From: Calliphora vicina
Taxonomy: Eukaryota; Arthropoda; Insecta; Diptera; Calliphoridae
Assembly (NCBI RefSeq): GCF_958450345.1
Contig: NC_088782.1
Span: 102,888,358 to 102,952,357 of the forward strand
DNA length: 64,000 bases
Direction of reading: 5' to 3'
Below the pieces are notes generated by a model. It searched no databases. It saw only the letters and a list, made by a program, of their open reading frames with translations, and was not told the DNA's origin. Positions within the stretch are counted from its first letter, which is position 1, and every line of letters starts with the position of its first letter. Positions 1-10,868 of this stretch are shown one piece after another. The position numbers and the translations under genes were made by a program.

Positions 1-498
1 TGTTTATATGAAATTCTACAAAAATAGCCCTTAAATACTTAGGACTATAATAGGTCATAGCATCCATATATTTAACCAAAATAGTACACAGATCAGTAAT
101 TTGTATTCACAAATCATAATACTGAATTTTGTGAATATTGGTCCATAATTGGCCACAGCTCTCATATAAATACATAAAAATCACGTAAAAATATTTTATG
201 ACAATCGAATCATAATAGGTCATAGCTCCCGCATAAGTCCCACAACCAAATATTTTGAAATTTGTCTAAATATATTTGTATACCCTTTTTTATACTCTGT
301 TTCTTCACTTGAGGTTAAAAGGGAAAAATGTTGAGGTCCAGACTTAAACTCGACAACACTTCCCCTTTGCGCATGTGAAATTTCATTAAAATCGGACTAA
401 GGGTTTAGAAGTTACAGATTTGTTTCCCTCTTTTTTTTTCTCATACCACTGTGCGCCACTTTGACACTCAGATATTGTAGATCGTTTAACCCAGTTCC

Positions 499-612
499 AA
501 CAAACTGTTTACGGTTACCTATGTAAGAAAATAATAATGTACACGAAGATTTAGAAAAATTAAATTTAGACGACAATTTCTCAATTAAAACACAATAATT
601 AACTGTGTCAAA
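499..612 (-). pseudogene. Captured non-LTR reverse transcriptase fragment in family A head
   Basis: This lies inside an open frame (711 to 412, 99 codons). About 38 residues, from FDTVNYCVLIEKL to NRKQFV, resemble the stretch of non-LTR reverse transcriptase that follows the first catalytic Asp (motif A, FDTV) and runs to the S-Y-x-x-N-R-x-Q block. The upstream part of the frame is the element's own non-coding head, also present in copies that lack this fragment, so the frame as a whole is not a gene. The YxDD catalytic motif is absent. I infer capture of a retrotransposon piece by the DNA element. Confidence 0.6.
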
Positions 613-1008
613 CGTTCTAATAGGAATTTCAGTTATAAATTGCTGAATTAGATACAATTTTTTGTACATTTGAAATAAAATATCTTCTGCGTAAACTAGT
701 CTTTCTAACAATTATTATATTATTTCAGCTTTTATACCATCATATTTAGGTGGAGGGTATTTAAGATTCGGCACGGCCGAATATAGTACTCTTACTTGTT
801 TATACTCTGTTTCTTCACTTGAGGTTAAAAGGGCAAAATGTTGAGGTCCAGACTTAAACTCGACAACACTTCCCCTTTGCGCATGTGAAATTTCATTAAA
901 ATCGGACTAAGGGTTTAGAAGTTACAGATTTGTTTCCCTCTTTTTTTTTCTCATACCACTGTGCGCCACTTTGACACTCAGATATTGTAGATCGTTTAAC
1001 CCAGTTCC

Positions 1009-1122
1009 AACAAAGTGTTTACGGTTACCCATGTAAGAAAATAATAATTTACACGAAGATTTAGAAAAATTAAATTTAGACGACAATTTCTCAATTAAAA
1101 GACAATAATTAACTGTGTCAAA
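1009..1122 (-). pseudogene. Captured non-LTR reverse transcriptase fragment, second copy
   Basis: This is the same fragment as at 499-612, in the outer head of the tandem pair. It differs at a few positions, for example N-R-K-H in place of N-R-K-Q and a K in place of T before L-L-F-S-Y. The open frame covers 1179 to 922, and a substitution has removed the upstream Met frame seen in the other copies. It has no catalytic motif and is not expected to make a functional protein. Confidence 0.55.
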
Positions 1123-1311
1123 CGTTCTAATAGGAATTTCAGTTATAAATTGCTGAATTAGATACAATTTTTTGTACATTTGAAATTAAATATCTTCTGC
1201 GTAAACTAGTCTTTCTAACAATTGTTATATTATTTCAGCTTTTATACCATCATATTTAGGTGGAGGGTATTTAAGATTCGGCACGGCCGAATATAGTACT
1301 CCTACTTGTTT

Positions 1312-2999
1312 TATTCTAAATACTATTTAATTATTTTCAACTTATAGATTTTCTTACTCTAATCATTTCATTTCTTAGTATTTAAAAATTCTCGCTTTTA
1401 GTTTTCAAAATAAGTTTTAATAGAATTAAAATTTGTATTGTTTTTAAATTTTAATCATTTTCTTTCTTGAATATTTTAGTTCTTATTTAAATTATTTATT
1501 TATTAACTCTATTTATGAATACTGTTGATTTTTATTTTAAATTCACTTTTTTAAAAAAATTTAATTATTCATTTCTTCAAATTCGATTAAATTTCAATTA
1601 ATTAATTTTAAATTCTTTCAATTTAAATTCTTCAAATTTTAATTAATTAATTTTAAATTCTTTTTAGTTTTAAAATGTCTAATCTGAAATAGTTAATTTA
1701 ATTAAATAGTAAATTTATTAAATTCATTTAAGTATTACATTTCAAATTTGAATTTTTTTTTTTTTTAAATTCCTTTAAGTTTTAGATTTCAAATTTTAAT
1801 TAAATAGTTTCAAGTTTTAAATTTCTAATTGAAAATGCATTAAATTTCAAATCTAAATAAGTTCATTTAAAATTCCTTTAAGTTTTAGTAGATTTCAATT
1901 CTGAATAAATTAGTTTTAAGTTCTTCTAAATTTCGATTTTGAAATTTCAAAAATAAATTAAAATTTTTCTTAATTTTTGATTATTCGATCCACGTATTTC
2001 TACTCTGAGTTTTGGAGAATAAATTTGTGTCTAAATTTCCTAAAACAATCTTTTCCAATTATTTGCTTTCCAATTAAGTATTAACCAATTTTTCTTTTTT
2101 TATATAATTAACTTTTTAATAAATGATATTTTAGTTTACGGAATTAACTATTTTAATTTTGAAATTCCATTGTATGAATGTGTACTTAATTGATATTTAG
2201 GACGCACTAAAGTTATATGTGCTGGAACAATCTGTCAGAGGATTATACCGTGTGGGCTGATCTGACATGTGGAGTCCAGAAATTTACTGTTCCGTCCTAA
2301 CAATGGAAATTATATATGAATTTTGATAAAAAAGATAAAACCACTAGTGATTTTTTTTCTTTTTTGTCTTACCTTTCACTTTATTATAAATTATATTACA
2401 AATAATCCTATAATTTTAATGTTGTAAACCACGTTTTAATTATGTATGATATTAAAAACTTGTACCGCTTTCCTTGTGTTCTATACTACTTAAATCCACT
2501 TTACAAATGATTTGATATACGCAAAATCCTCAATCTAGTAACATGAATTCTTAAAATGTAAAAAGTAAAGTCCCGTTAAAATAAAAAAAAATCCATAACT
2601 TGAAAAGGAACAGACTGGAGTTGGAACAATTTTTTGGTTTATAAATCAAACTAAGCAAACAGGGATGGAAAATTGAATACCCATAAAATTTTCCTCAATG
2701 TATTTTTTAAGAAAATAACTATATTCGTACCAAATATTAGTTATGTTGCTATAATTTTCCTCCAATAAACAAGTAAGCGATATAAATTATTTACTAACAT
2801 GATTGTATCTGAACAAACTTATTGCAATATATTATAATATATTTCAGAAAATTACAATGCAATTCATCGTAGTAAATTAATGTTTCCAATTCTCCTCTAA
2901 CCATCTCTGACCACAAAAGAACTTTTTATTTGATCTTACAACAAAAACCCCAAAGCAATAGAGAAATGAATCAGACATACATTCTCTTCTACATAAAAA
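1312..2999. other. Spacer between two head-to-head family A elements; AT-rich, no gene seen
   Basis: The first 700 bases are very AT-rich, with loosely repeated AAATT/TTTAA and TTTAAGTTTTA words that look like low-complexity sequence rather than a defined tandem array. The remainder (about 2000-2999) is unique-looking AT-rich DNA. I see no open frame with recognisable protein content and no element ends. Confidence 0.6.
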
Positions 3000-5375
3000 C
3001 AAGTAAGAGTACTATATTCGGCCGTGCCGAATCTTAAATACCCTCCACCTAAATATGATGGTATAAAAGCTGAAATAATATAATAATTGTTAGAAAGACT
3101 AGTTTACGCAGAAGATATTTTATTTCAAATGTACAAAAAATTGTATCTAATTCAGCAATTTATAACTGAAATTCCTATTAGAACGTTTGACACAGTTAAT
3201 TATTGTGTTTTAATTGAGAAATTGTCGTCTAAATTTAATTTTTCTAAATCTTCGTGTACATTATTATTTTCTTACATAGGTAACCGTAAACAGTTTGTTG
3301 GAACTGGGTTAAACGATCTACAATATCTGAGTGTCAAAGTGGCGCACAGTGGTATGAGAAAAAAAAAGAGGGAAACAAATCTGTAACTTCTAAACCCTTA
3401 GTCCGATTTTAATGAAATTTCACATGCGCAAAGGGGAAGTGTTGTCGAGTTTAAGTCTGGACCTCAACATTTTTCCCTTTTAACCTCAAGTGAAGAAACA
3501 GAGTATAAAAAAGGGTATACAAATATATTTAGACAAATTTCAAAATATTTGGTTGTGGGACTTATGCGGGAGCTATGACCTATTATGATTCGATTGTCAT
3601 AAAATATTTTTACGTGATTTTTATGTATTTATATGAGAGCTGTGGCCAATTATGGACCAATATTCACAAAATTCAGTATTATGATTTGTGAATACAAATT
3701 ACTGATCTGTGTACTATTTTGGTTTAATATATGGATGCTATGACCTATTATAGTCCTAAGTATTTAAGGGCTATTTTTGTAGAATTTCATATAAACAACG
3801 CTATTAACAAGAGTGGATCATATGTGGGATCTATGCCGAATTATGCACCAATATTTAAAAAATCTTGTAGTACGATTCTTGGATACAAATTACTCATCGG
3901 TGTAAAATTTTGGTTGATTGTAGATTTTTATGGATATTTGTGCAGGGTAATGTGTTTTCCTGAAGAAGTTCTTATATGGAGGTTATGACCAATTATGGGC
4001 CTATCATCATAAAATTTGGTACATCGATTTTTGTATATATTGAATAAATTTGTTTTGAATTTCAACCTGATAACTATATTTGTAAGACATGTATGAGGAT
4101 ATTAGTGATTTTCGGGAGTGGACCTTATATGGGAGCTATGGTTAAATATGGACCGATATTCACAAAATCCAGAAGTATGATTACTGGATTCAAATTACTG
4201 GATCTGTGCGTAATTTCATTTTGATATCGATATGTTTATAATACTTTTTAAGGTTAATATCTTTTTTCGGAAATGGGCCTTATAGGGGAGCTATGACCAA
4301 TTATCGGCCAATCTGTATAAAATTTAGTACAGTGATATCTATATATATGAGTATAATTTTTGTCGAATTTTAGCATGATAAAGATATTTATAAGAGATAT
4401 ATGAGTACTTAACTGATTTTCGGAAGTGGACCTTATATGGGAGCTATGGTCAAATATGGACCGATATTCACAAAATCCAGTAGTATGATTTCTAAATATA
4501 AATTACGGATCTGTGTGAAATTTTGTTATGATATTGATATTTTTTAGATATTTATGTAGGTTATTGTGTTTTTCGGAAGTGGTCCTTATATGGGATCTAT
4601 AACCAATTATCGGCCGATCTTCATATAATTAGGTACAGCGATTTTGGTATATATGGGGATTATTCATGTCGAATTTCAACTTGATAGCGATATTTATAAG
4701 ACATTTATGCTTATTTAAGGGATTTTCGGAAGTGTACTTTATATGGGGGCTATGGTCAAATATGGGCCGATCCACGAAAAATTTTGTAATATAATTTCTT
4801 TTACCACGGAACTTATTTTTGCTGAATTTTATGTGGATATTCCTATTCTGTAGGCATTTATAGACCATAGAACCATATTTCGGGAAAAAAATTGTATGGG
4901 GGCTAGGAGAAATCATGGACCGATTCTTATAATTTTCACCAGAGTTACTCCGTTTATCATAAAAGTAACGAGTGCAAAATTTTATGATATTAGCTGCAAT
5001 ATATTTACAAAAAATTTCCAAAAATATGTGAAAATTATTAATTTTTTTTTGAGGTTGTCCCACATTTTCATTCATAACTTTGGTTCCACTGTACCGATTT
5101 CGCTGATTTTCAATACCAAACTGCTTAGGACAATAATAAACATTTTTCTTGTAACTCTACTAAGTTTGTTTGCGTATTTTGGACGTGAGCGTGTTTTACA
5201 CAGACGGACAGACGGACAGACAGACGGACATGGCTCAATCGACTTAGAATTTCATAAGGATCAATAATATATATATTTTGTTGGGTCTCAGATGAATATT
5301 TCTCAATGTTACACACGGAATGACAAACTTATATATACCCTCATTCACCACTTATGGTGGTGGAGGGTATAAAAA
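3000..5375 (+). mobile_element. Helentron-like family A element, full length
   Basis: This is the most complete family A copy. The head is ACAAGTAAGAGTACT with the ATTCGGC/GCCGAAT hairpin, then the subterminal repeat ATACCCTCCACC near 3040. Next comes the RT-fragment cargo (3186-3464). The body repeats a core of the form TATGGGAGCTATG...CAATTATGGACC about every 153 bases, at about 3567, 3635, 3732, 3824, 3976, 4128, 4283, 4434, 4588, 4742 and 4895. A GTCY-type run (CAGACGGACAGACGG) lies at about 5200-5230 and a TA run near 5265. The 3' hairpin ends in GGTGGAGGGTAT at 5360-5371. Long open frames inside (4629-5075 and 4896-5267) are by-products of the repeats. It is non-autonomous, and its structure fits DINE-1/mini-me. 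Confidence 0.85.
3186..3299 (+). pseudogene. Captured non-LTR reverse transcriptase fragment, third copy
   Basis: The frame 3087-3386 has the same 99-residue translation as the inverted copy at 412-711. The RT-like part starts abruptly at FDTVN, right after the element's own CCTATTAGAACG, and runs through NRKQFV. Copies at 8985, 12250 and 13520 have the same left flank but lack the fragment, so its left edge is well defined. The whole replacement segment is about 279 bp (3186-3464). Confidence 0.6.
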
Positions 5376-6239
5376 TGCAGCAACAACCACAAAGAAATGT
5401 CCAAACTCTCTGTATGTCCAGATAAAAAGACAAAAAATGCAAAGACAAAAAAAAAATAGCATATTCAAAATAAAGAGAGTTGTGTGTAAAATGTGTCACT
5501 CTTCACGATGATCAATGCAAATAAGAGACTAAGAATGTTTTAATTTTTTGTTCTTTCTCATAGTAAAGGTTTTTTATGTACATCAGAATTGAGTGTCAAG
5601 ATTTTGCCTTGAACTTGAAATTATATAATTTTGTGGGGGGGAATGAATCCCAAACAGCAATTACGAATTGTCAACAAACAAACAAAATTGTTCGAAAAAA
5701 TAACAAATCGTAACAAGAACTAAATTTACTTTATACATAGTTATAAATTTGTATAACCTATCATAGCAAAATAATCTATGAAAAGCAACTAAAATCAAAA
5801 AAATTTGATAATTTTTTTTCTTAAATTTCTGAGTTGCTCAACGTTTTTGCATGCCATTGGTTTATAGGCACTAAAGGCAGCTAATTTTTATATATCTTTT
5901 AGATAATAAGTTAAGCTTTAATTCCATGGTAAAACTAAATCGGCGGCAAACGGCGCCAATAGGTATAACAAAAAGGTATAACAATTCTGAAAAAAATAAT
6001 TATAAACATTCAAAATACGCCCTTAAATATGGTATAATTTTAGCTCCCCAAATCTTTAAAGTCGAAAGTAGTGTGTTCTGTCGCCATTTTCAAATACTTC
6101 TGTTGACATAATAACTATAATTTCTGCAAATAATTATTGCTTGACATCTTAACTTTACGATACAATTTGTTTTATGGTTAATTTCAATCATTTGCATAAA
6201 TCAATTATGAGATGCATACAGCTTAAATAATCCACAAAC
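5376..6239. other. AT-rich interval, nothing recognised
   Basis: This lies between the 3' end of a family A element and a reverse transcriptase pseudogene. Small open frames of about 60 codons (for example 5926-6111) have no recognisable content. I see no repeat ends. Confidence 0.6.
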
Positions 6240-6966
6240 AGTGCAAAACTGTTGCATATGCTGATGATGTTGCTGTAGCCTTTTCTGAAAAACATCTTGA
6301 CACATTATCACAATGTCTACAAACTTCACTTAATACACTCAGCCAGTGGAGCACTACTAGTGGACTTGGTGTGAATCCTGGGAAAATGGAGCTTGTGCTT
6401 TATTCAAGAAGGTACAAAATTCCCTCGCTCCCATTACCGTGCCTTAACGGAGTGGAACTTAAGCTCTCGGATATTTCTAAGTATCTGTGAATTATTCTAG
6501 ACTCTAAGCTATTCTGGAGCCCGAATATCCTGCGAGAGCTTCCAAGGCGGCTATCGCTATTTATGCCTGCAGAAGAGCCATTGGAAAGACCTGGGAAATA
6601 AGCCCTAGGAATGCTAAATGGCTTTTTGACATGGTGGTAAAGCCCATACTAATGAGTAAATTAGCCTACTGTGAGATGATTGAGAGAATCCTGCAAATCT
6701 CTGCACTAATGATTAGGGGTGCGCAACGAAGCACTCTATCTGGTGCTTTGTTCATTATGATGTACTGGCTACCGACTGATCTCATGGCAAGACAATTGAC
6801 CATACATTCGGCGGTTAGGTTAAGCACGGTAAGAGATTTGAAGGTCTGGTACCTGCACTCCCCTACCCTGAAGGACTGCACTCCCCTACCCTTTATCGAC
6901 AGACGCTTTTCTGTATCGTTTGTGGGCGAGTTACCTTCTTCTACCAACACTTTTTTCAGGTGTTGA
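6240..6966 (+). pseudogene. Non-LTR retrotransposon reverse transcriptase (3' part), broken
   Basis: The frame beginning at 6245 reads K-T-V-A-Y-A-D-D-V, so the catalytic YADD motif is at 6257-6268. It continues through Q-C-L-Q-x-S-L and the G-x-N-P-G-K-M-E block to an in-frame TGA at 6488-6490 inside the S-K-Y-L-G motif. After a frameshift at about 6540 the similarity resumes: EISPRNAKWLFDMVVKPIL (about 6597-6653), then the C-terminal region ending near LTIHSAVRL (about 6825). The order of motifs fits the Jockey/R1 groups. The N-terminal RT, any endonuclease and any ORF1 are missing. One stop and at least one frameshift make it dead. Confidence 0.8.
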
Positions 6967-7363
6967 AAATGTACAACAACGGTTTAACCAACAAACAAGT
7001 TTAGAACAGAATGTCCGTCTGAAATTGCAAATACGAGTACACCTAGAAAATCGATATTTGTCACAAATATCTTATATACCAAAATACGTTGAATCGTACT
7101 TAGGTCATACCACTACACATATTTCGTTAGTTGGTAATCGCATCACTTGAGACCGACCGGCTGCACCGATTTGGCAGTTTTATTTTGTTTTGGAAATGTT
7201 CGTCACAACCCAACTTTCACATTTATTAATTTACCTAAAATCGGAAAACAGCTTTTTTATGTTCGTAGCAAACCATTTTAAGTTTTTAGGAAAAGTAATT
7301 TGACACGCCCAACTTTGGATATTACTAAAATCAATGACCGCCTGAACAAATTTGGCTAATTTT
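6967..7363. other. Short interval, no gene; possible repeat tail
   Basis: The segment around 7150-7350, with words such as GACCGACCGGCTGCACC and GACACGCCCAAC, looks like the non-coding end of another repeat, but I cannot assign it. It ends directly at the 3' hairpin of the next family A element. Confidence 0.4.
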
Positions 7364-9167
7364 TATACCCTCCACCACCATAAGTGGTGAATGAGGGTAT
7401 ATATAAGTTTGTCATTCCGTTTGTAACATTGAGAAATATTCATCTGAGACCCAACAAAGTATATATATTATTGATCCTTATGAAATTCTAAGTCGATTGA
7501 GCCATGTCCGTCTGTCTGTCCGTCTGTGTAAAACACGCTCACGTCCAAAATACGCAAACAAACTTAGTAGAGTTACAAGAAAAATGTTTATTATTGTCCT
7601 AAGCAGTTTGGTATTGAAAATCAGCGAAATCGGTTTAGTGGAACCAAAGTTATGAATGAAAATGTGGGACAACCTCAAAAAAAAATTGATAATTTTCACA
7701 TATTTTTGGACATTTTTTGTAAATATATTGCAGCTAATATCATAAAATTTTGCACTCGTTACTTTTATGATAAAAGGAGTAACTCTGGTGAAAATTATAA
7801 GAATCGGTCCATGATTTCTCCTAGCCCCCATACAAATTTCTTCCCGAAATATGGTTCTATGGTCTATAAATGCCTACAGAATAGGAATTTCCACATGAAA
7901 TTCAGCAAAAATAAGTTTCGTGGTAAAAGAAATTATATTACAAAATTTTTCGTGGATCGGCCCACATTTGACCATAGCCCCCATATAAAGTACACTTCCG
8001 AAAATGTCTTAAATAAGCATAAATGTCTTATAAATATCGCTATTAAGTTGAAATTCGACATGAATAATCCCCATATATACCAAAATCGCTGTACCTAATT
8101 CTATGAAGATCGGCCGATAATTGGTTATAGCTCCCATATAAGGACCACTTCCGAAAAACACAATAACCTACATAAATATCTAAAAAATATCAATATCAAA
8201 ACAAAATTTCACACACATCCATAGTTTATATTTAGAAATCATACTACTGGATTTTGTGAATATCGGTCCATATTTGATCATAGCTCCCATATAAGGTCCA
8301 CTTCCAAAAGTCAGTTAAGTACTCATAAATCTCTTATAAATACATTTATCATGCTAAAATTCGACAAAAATTATACTCATATATATAGATATCACTGTAC
8401 CTGTATCACTGTACTGTATTGGTCATAACTCCCCTATAAGGCCCATTTCCGAAAAAAGATATTCACCTTAAAAAATATTAAAAATATATCGATATCAAAA
8501 TGAAATTACGCACAGATCCAGTAATCATACTTCTGGATTTTGTGAATATCGGTCCATATTTAACCATAGCTCCCATATAAGGTCCACTCCCGAAAATCAC
8601 TAATATCCTCATAAATTTCTTACAAATATAGTTATCAGGTTGAAATTCAAAACAAATTTATTCAATATATACAAAAATCGATGTACCAAATTTTATGATG
8701 ATAGGCCCATAATTGGTCATAACCTCCATATAAGAACCACTTCAGGAAAACACATTAACCTGCACAAATATCCAAAAAAATCTATACTGAACCAAAATTT
8801 TCCACCGATCAGTAATTTGTATCCAAGAATCGTACTACAGTATTTTTTAAATATTGGTCCATAATTCCACATAGCTCCCATATAAGGTCCACTCTTGTTT
8901 ATACTATATTTCTTCACTTGAGGTTAAAAGGGAAAAATGTTGATCCAAACGTATTAAGTATATATATTTTTAAATTTCATACGTTTTAATAGGAATTTCA
9001 GTTATAAATTGCTGAATTAGATACAATTTTTTGTACATTTGAAATAAAATATCTTCTGCGTAAACTAGTCTTTCTAACAATTGTTATATTATTTCAGCTT
9101 TTATACCTCATATTTAGGTGGAGGGTATTTAAGATTCGGCACGGCCGAATATAGTACTCTTACTTGT
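7364..9167 (-). mobile_element. Helentron-like family A element, internally deleted
   Basis: The 3' hairpin (TATACCCTCCACCACC..GGTGG) is at 7364-7400, the GTCY run at 7505-7530, and the 153-bp body units follow. The 5' head is at about 8893-9167. The head has the short version of the cargo slot, without the RT fragment. At about 8893 the head is fused to the body, skipping the first body units, and the join is at AACAAG. This copy lies tail-to-tail with the element at 3000-5375. The open frame 7652-8098 is repeat-derived. Confidence 0.8.
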
Positions 9168-10868
9168 TTTTTTTAATGTTTGCAATACTCCATTTATCGC
9201 AGCTGATACTAGTGCAGTAACTTTCCTTCCTTAATAACGAGTTTAAATTATTTTAATACATAAAAAAAATTTATAAATTTTCTGCTTCTTTGGAAATTTT
9301 TCAAAAAATGTATATATGTAAATACGTATGTATTTATAAATATTCCCCTTATTTAAAATACAGCCCAGACTCGTTGATACCTACATGTGTACATAAATGC
9401 ATAAATAAGTACTTGTTTAGCATTAAAAAAAAACAACTAAATTCATTATGAATGCATAAATATTTACAATGATACTTGAAAATATTGAATATTTGCATTT
9501 TAATAGACTGTGATGTGTAGTCAGAATGTGTAGTTTTTCTTTTCCTAACCTACTCGATTGTTGCGCCAGTCTACGAAATAAGTACGAGTATGCAAATTTT
9601 GTATTTTCCCTTTATTTTATAGCGTCGCTATTGTCGTCTAATGTTAAAGATTATTGCCTTTTTAGTTGACGAACAAAGTGTCAATAACAGTTTGCAATCT
9701 ACGCAGTATTTTGCATAAATGTGTATTTTATTTTAAAATAAAAATAAAAGATTCCAAGTACTCGTTACTTATAATTTGCATTTTTCACCGAGCGTTTTCT
9801 TTCTCTATGCGACTGGTTTGTTTTGCTTATTTTATGGGAAATTTATACAATAATTTGGGGCAACAGTTCTAAATAATAGAAATGTGAAAACAAATTCGAA
9901 ACACAACCAAATAGTCGTTTTTTTATGTTGATTATTGTCTGTTGTCGTTGTTTTGTCATGTTGTTTATTGTTGAGTTAAATCGTTTTTTTTTTTTATTTG
10001 GTGGGGGGGTTTTGAAAATGTATGTTAATTTTTAAGAAGAAGCTTTAGGGGAATTTGGTATTTTAAACCCAAATAGATTTTAATTTTAAGGCACAAAAAT
10101 CAAAATTCAATTTAAACATTTCTCAATATGGCTCCTAAATAAGTAAGGTTAAAATTAAGAGCCTCCATTATCTTAACCTTTAACACCTATATAGCTTCTT
10201 CAAAAATATTATTGTATTTTGTCAATAGTTATACTCCTACGTACATTTCCTGTTATAATCACTTTTGGCCCATCTATCTACATGAGTTTATTAATGCTTG
10301 ATTTGTATGTCAGCGAATGCTTTCAAATTTTATTAATTTTAATATATACGACCTCATTACATGTTAATAAACCATATTAAACCCACCCCTTCCTTAAAAG
10401 GCTATAAACAATATTTGTCCATGTAAATTCACAATCAATGTGTACGATTTTTATATCAAGTAACATTTATCGATTTTATTTACGTATTAAAAATGACTAC
10501 AGAAAACTAGTAATTACATTATTAGGTGTAGGAAACAATATTTTACCTCGACTTATTTAATATAGAAATCTGGTTCTACAACCCGTATGATTTATTTGAC
10601 ATTTATGCTTAGGCGGCGGATTTATATGCAAATGCATGTTTTTTTTGTCTAACGCCCAAATACCAAGTAGACTAAATATCTATCCAAATCACACATATTT
10701 TGATTGGGTGTATGACTTAAAAATGGGAGATTTACAATAGATGGAGTATATTTTTAATAACTCATATCAGTCGTTTATTCTCACTTAGTTGTTGAACATT
10801 AAAGTGTAAATAACAAAGTTTTTTTTGTTTCAAAAATTTAGAATTTTGTACGAAACTAAGAGTCATAT
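9168..10868. other. AT-rich interval, nothing recognised
   Basis: This is long AT-rich DNA with short homopolymer runs. The frames that appear (for example 9666-9872) have no recognisable protein features. No terminal repeats were found by eye. Confidence 0.55.

Larger units (their letters stand above)
1..1311 (-). mobile_element. Helentron-like family A element, two tandem 5' heads, cut by window start
   Basis: On the minus strand this reads from the head near 1311 leftwards. Two copies of the family A head follow each other: 1311 to about 800, then about 800 to 284. The second runs on into the family body (1-284). Each head starts ACAAGTAAGAG, has the ATTCGGC/GCCGAAT hairpin and the subterminal ATACCCTCCACC. 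The first head stops at CAGAGTATA exactly where the second begins. Both heads contain a fragment of reverse transcriptase, listed separately. The inner part (1-800) is almost identical, inverted, to 3000-3795. The subterminal-repeat-plus-hairpin design is that of DINE-1/Helentron elements; no Rep or helicase gene is present. Confidence 0.8.

Noticed and set aside
4629..5267. Open frames of 123-148 codons on both strands (4629-5075 minus, 4896-5267 plus) repeated at 7478-8098
   Set aside because: They occur only where family A bodies are repeated, overlap on opposite strands, and cover the GTCY microsatellite. No protein features; they are by-products of the repeat.
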